From: Triatoma infestans
Lineage: Eukaryota > Arthropoda > Insecta > Hemiptera > Reduviidae
Direction of reading: 5' to 3'
Assembly: GCA_011037195.1 (NCBI GenBank)
Contig: JAAEAF010006005.1
Coordinates: forward strand, 1-64,000
Length of the DNA: 64,000 nucleotides
Part shown: piece after piece, positions 62,036 through 64,000 of the stretch
Position numbering within the stretch: position 1 is the first letter of the stretch
Layout of the letters: every line of letters starts with the position of its first letter
Notes under the pieces: generated by a model
The model's database searches: none
The model's input: the letters and a program-made list of their open reading frames with translations, nothing else
What the model was told of the DNA's origin: nothing
Program-made: the position numbers and the translations under genes

Positions 62036-62040
62036 ATAAA

Positions 62041-62350
62041 AGGGGCATTCTGAAACAATCCAACATGGCGGCCGTGTGTAGTGTGCCCCTCGCCTTGGGT
62101 TCAAGCGGGCTCGGTTAGATTGTTACCCCCCGCCCTTTGTCCGGGGCCCCCTCGCCCTAAGTTTGGTTGGTTTTGCCCCCTTTATGTTGGCCGGTTTACC
62201 CCCTTCCCTGGGTTCGACCCCCCTCTCTGAGAGTTACCCCCGCCTACCCCCAGGCCCCCTCGCCCTAAGTTTTGCCCCCCGCCCAGGAAAGTGTCCCCTC
62301 GCCCCTAATTTTTACCCCCCACCCTACCTCTCTCCCAAAATAAGGGTCCC
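62041..62350 (+). promoter_or_regulatory. C-rich block upstream of a small gene
   Basis: Runs such as GTTACCCCCCGCCC, GGCCCCCTCGCCCTAAGTTT (twice, near 62,146 and 62,253) and TTTTACCCCCCACCC make this the most G+C-rich part of the window, with an imperfect repeated CCCCCTCGCCCTAAGTTT unit. At its left end CAACATGGCGGCCG (62,061-62,074) resembles a YY1/Pho-type promoter motif. It may be a promoter region or a degenerate C-rich tandem repeat. Frames through it are compositional. Confidence 0.4.
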
Positions 62351-62393
62351 TTATCCTAGTTTTAGACAATCAATGTTGGTAGAATGGAATTTA

Positions 62394-62538
62394 CGCATGC
62401 GCAATGGAGTTTGCTGTTGACCGCACCTTACCAAATGGGTCAGCTTAAAACTAAGTTTCTCTCTCAACTGTCGGTAGAATGGAATTTCCTGTTTTTTACG
62501 CATGCGCAATGGAGTTTTGACCACACCTGCGCATGCGG
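62394..62538 (+). promoter_or_regulatory. Three NRF1/EWG-like palindromes
   Basis: CGCATGCGCA at 62,394-62,403 and 62,499-62,508, and TGCGCATGCGG at 62,528-62,538, fit the GCGCATGCGC-type core bound by NRF1 (erect wing in insects). The first two lie in an imperfect duplication (GGTAGAATGGAATTT..ACGCATGCGCAATGGAGTTT). All are within 210 bp upstream of the 62,600 start codon, typical of promoter positions. Confidence 0.55.
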
Positions 62539-62599
62539 TGTGGGAGAAAACAGCTGCTTTGAATAAAATTTTTTTCTCTTAGTTTATTGTGTGGTAACA

Positions 62600-62932
62600 A
62601 TGGTTGATGTGTGGGAGAGAATAGTTGCTCTGGAAAATTATCAAAAATTTAAAAATAAATTTTCCTCCATGAATGTAGATGATGACGGTCTTGATTTTAT
62701 CAAGAAAATGTTTGTCTTAAACTGGCAGTTATTGACGTTGCAAGAATATTCGAAGAAATTTATTGAAAAAGCGTCTAATGGTCACTATAAACAATGCATT
62801 TGTTCAAAGTCTAAAGAGGGGTGTGCTGATATATGTATCTGTACAATTATATATGAACATGGAATGCGCATTAAATTAGATCTAATTGATCTATTTGGAA
62901 ATAGCGAAGGATGTTGTCCTTGCGGTTTGTGA
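62600..62932 (+). CDS. Small cysteine-rich protein of unknown function
   Basis: The ORF encodes 110 residues from the ATG at 62,600; the context ACAATGG is good for initiation, and the frame extends only through a GTG upstream. The N-terminal two thirds looks helical and charged (VWERIVALENYQKFKNKF; LDFIKKMFVLNWQLLTLQEY). The C-terminal third holds nine cysteines in closely spaced groups (CICSK, GCADICIC, CCPC), which suggests metal binding. No signal peptide or membrane segment is evident. Codons are balanced and the frame is clean, unlike the repeat relics around it. It lies downstream of the NRF1-like motifs and converges with the CHHC gene. I do not recognise a family. It could be a whole single-exon gene or one exon; no donor is obvious before the stop. 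Confidence 0.6.
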   Translation: MVDVWERIVALENYQKFKNKFSSMNVDDDGLDFIKKMFVLNWQLLTLQEYSKKFIEKASNGHYKQCICSKSKEGCADICICTIIYEHGMRIKLDLIDLFGNSEGCCPCGL

Positions 62933-62954
62933 AGTGAATTTTGTATATGATGTG

Positions 62955-63150
62955 TGTGAGTTAAACTTCATGTTTAAATAATTGTAAAAAAACTTTATGT
63001 TTTAAATATATAAATTTTTGTGACCTTGGAATGGTAGTTGAAACTGGGTAGTTGAATAGCAATGCAACCCTCCAATTTTACCTATATGAGTTAAACTTCA
63101 TGTTTAAATAATTGTAAAAAAAAAACTTTATGTTTGAATATATTAAAATT
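62955..63150 (+). repeat. Imperfect tandem duplication in the downstream region
   Basis: GAGTTAAACTTCATGTTTAAATAATTGTAA occurs at about 62,958 and again at about 63,088, each followed by an A-run and ACTTTATGTTT.AA. The unit is about 130 bp. It lies just 3' of the small ORF and may be part of its 3' UTR. Confidence 0.6.
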
Positions 63151-63640
63151 TTTTTTTAAATTTTTTCTCCAAGTATTTTAAATTCATTTCCAAGTATTTT
63201 ACACATCTTTCCTTATGTTCATTAAGTATGTTTCAAGTGCTCAATATATACCACACCCTGCTTAAAAATCTGGAGGACTTTGTCCTCATAGTTTTTATGT
63301 GCTGGTTAAGAAAAAAATTTATTTGATAAAATGTAAGGAATAAAATAAATAAAATTTCATTTTTTAATACATTTTATTTTTATTTTTTTAAGATTTAATA
63401 CATTAAACTATATACTAACTATATAAAATTACTATATAAAAAAATAAAAGTAATACTATTAATTAACTAATACTAATTTTAATATATAAAATATAAATAC
63501 ATAAAAAATATAAATATATTTATAATTTATTCTAATTCTTCTCCGGAGTATACTAAAATAAAAAATAAAAAAAAAAAAAATGAGAAAAAAAAAATGAGAA
63601 AAAAGAAAAAAAAAGTTTTATGAAAGAAAAATGAAGTACT
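63151..63640. other. AT-rich intergenic sequence between convergent genes
   Basis: I see no ORF. Several AATAAA/TTTATT words on both strands could serve as polyadenylation signals for either neighbour. Further A-rich tracts lie at 63,565-63,615. Confidence 0.5.
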
Positions 63641-63651
63641 CACAATCTTGT

Positions 63652-63976
63652 TTATAAATCGTTAAATTGGCGTAATAAATCTTCAAATTCTTTGAATTTG
63701 ACGCATCTTTTTTGATGCTCTTCCAGTATTGGTTGAGGGGCCCAATACACCCCACACCCTTCACATCTTTTAAAATCGGGGTTGTTTTTGGAACATTTAT
63801 AAAGGTGTGGTATAAGGCGCGTCCTTTTTATTATGTGCAGCGGGCTTATCGGGCACCGCATTACTATAACAAAGAAAAGTTATATATAAAATAACTATAT
63901 ATTATATATAAAAAAAGTTTTAGGAAAGAAAAAAGTACTACTTACAATCCATATCTGTTTCGCGTATTTCAGGCAT
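63652..63976 (-). CDS. CHHC zinc-finger protein (U11-48K/GTSF1-like), two exons
   Basis: Minus-strand exon 1 is 63,976-63,946 (ATG at 63,976; MPEIRETDMD plus one base). The intron is 63,945-63,864 (82 bp, GTAAGT..TTATAG) and exon 2 is 63,863-63,652 with a TAA stop. The join keeps the frame and gives 80 residues. Residues ~14-33 are a clear CHHC finger: CPISPLH, then TRLIPHLYKC, the C-P-x4-H-x(9)-H-x3-C pattern of U11-48K, TRM13 and GTSF1 proteins. A second Cys/His group follows (CEGCGVYWAPQPILEEHQKRC), resembling the second CHHC finger of GTSF1 but with its first His replaced by Cys. A short acidic/hydrophobic tail (FKEFEDLLRQFNDL) ends it. GTSF1/Asterix proteins act with Piwi in transposon silencing; U11-48K recognises minor-intron 5' splice sites. 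Which applies here, if either, is open. A GTGAGT just after the stop could be a 3' UTR donor. Confidence 0.75.
63864..63945 (-). other. 82-bp intron of the CHHC gene
   Basis: The donor GTAAGT is at 63,945-63,940. The acceptor follows a T-rich stretch (ACTTTTCTTTGTTATAG, ending at 63,864). The length is typical of insect introns. It splits a TTA codon after its first base (phase 1). Confidence 0.7.
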
Positions 63977-64000
63977 TGTATGAGAACTAATATAACTACT

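Noticed and set aside
62163..62566. Proline-rich open frames upstream of the small cysteine-rich gene
   Set aside because: They are translations of the C-rich tract and the duplicated NRF1-like block, with no independent support.

Overview
The window is AT-rich, repeat-laden, intron-poor DNA from an arthropod, most likely an insect. The evidence is a BTB/POZ exon of the arthropod-specific BTB-ttk type, degenerate mariner and several non-LTR retroelement remnants, tRNA-derived SINEs, and short (82 bp) GT-AG introns where a gene structure can be read. I cannot name the species. Most of the sequence is transposon remnant or low-complexity AT-rich DNA with poly-A/T tracts. Only three protein-coding loci look intact.

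Layout. 1-18,700: a mosaic of repeat fragments. It holds an RT tail at 1.0-1.4 kb, tRNA-derived SINE copies at 3.5-8.6 kb and 14.6 kb, a long near-perfect palindrome at 9.0-9.4 kb, a degenerate RNase H retroelement at 10.4-11.3 kb and a CR1/Jockey-like RT tail at 13.5-14.3 kb. 18,700-26,200: very AT-rich DNA with one large inverted repeat (18.8-19.6 kb). 26,233-26,928 (minus): the first coding exon of a bric-a-brac-like BTB transcription factor, ending in a phase-0 splice donor. The rest of that gene was not found in the window, so the 26 kb to its left is probably a long intron. 27,080-27,700: a C-rich/GA-rich block upstream of that exon, possibly its 5' leader or promoter.

28,000-49,800: transposon remnants (retroelement 3' ends at 29.6, 31.4, 34.9, 38.1-39.4 and 41.9-42.7 kb; an 841-bp foldback element at 32.9-33.7 kb; SINEs at 41.8 and 46.6 kb) in otherwise featureless sequence. 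49,800-55,900: three large copies of a non-coding repeat, called here family A (full length about 950 bp, built of ~270-bp units). One copy is split by a 1.4-kb RTE-like retroelement with a 13-bp target-site duplication. 57,180-59,160: an AACTAC-rich region split by a retroelement 3' end and a SINE. 60.7-61.7 kb: a dead mariner transposase gene.

62,040-63,976 is the most gene-like part. A C-rich block and three NRF1-like palindromes precede a small cysteine-rich ORF on the plus strand. Converging on it from the right edge is a two-exon minus-strand gene for an 80-residue CHHC zinc-finger protein of the U11-48K/GTSF1 kind. Both are small, intact and compositionally distinct from the surrounding transposon debris, and they are the best candidates for undescribed genes here.
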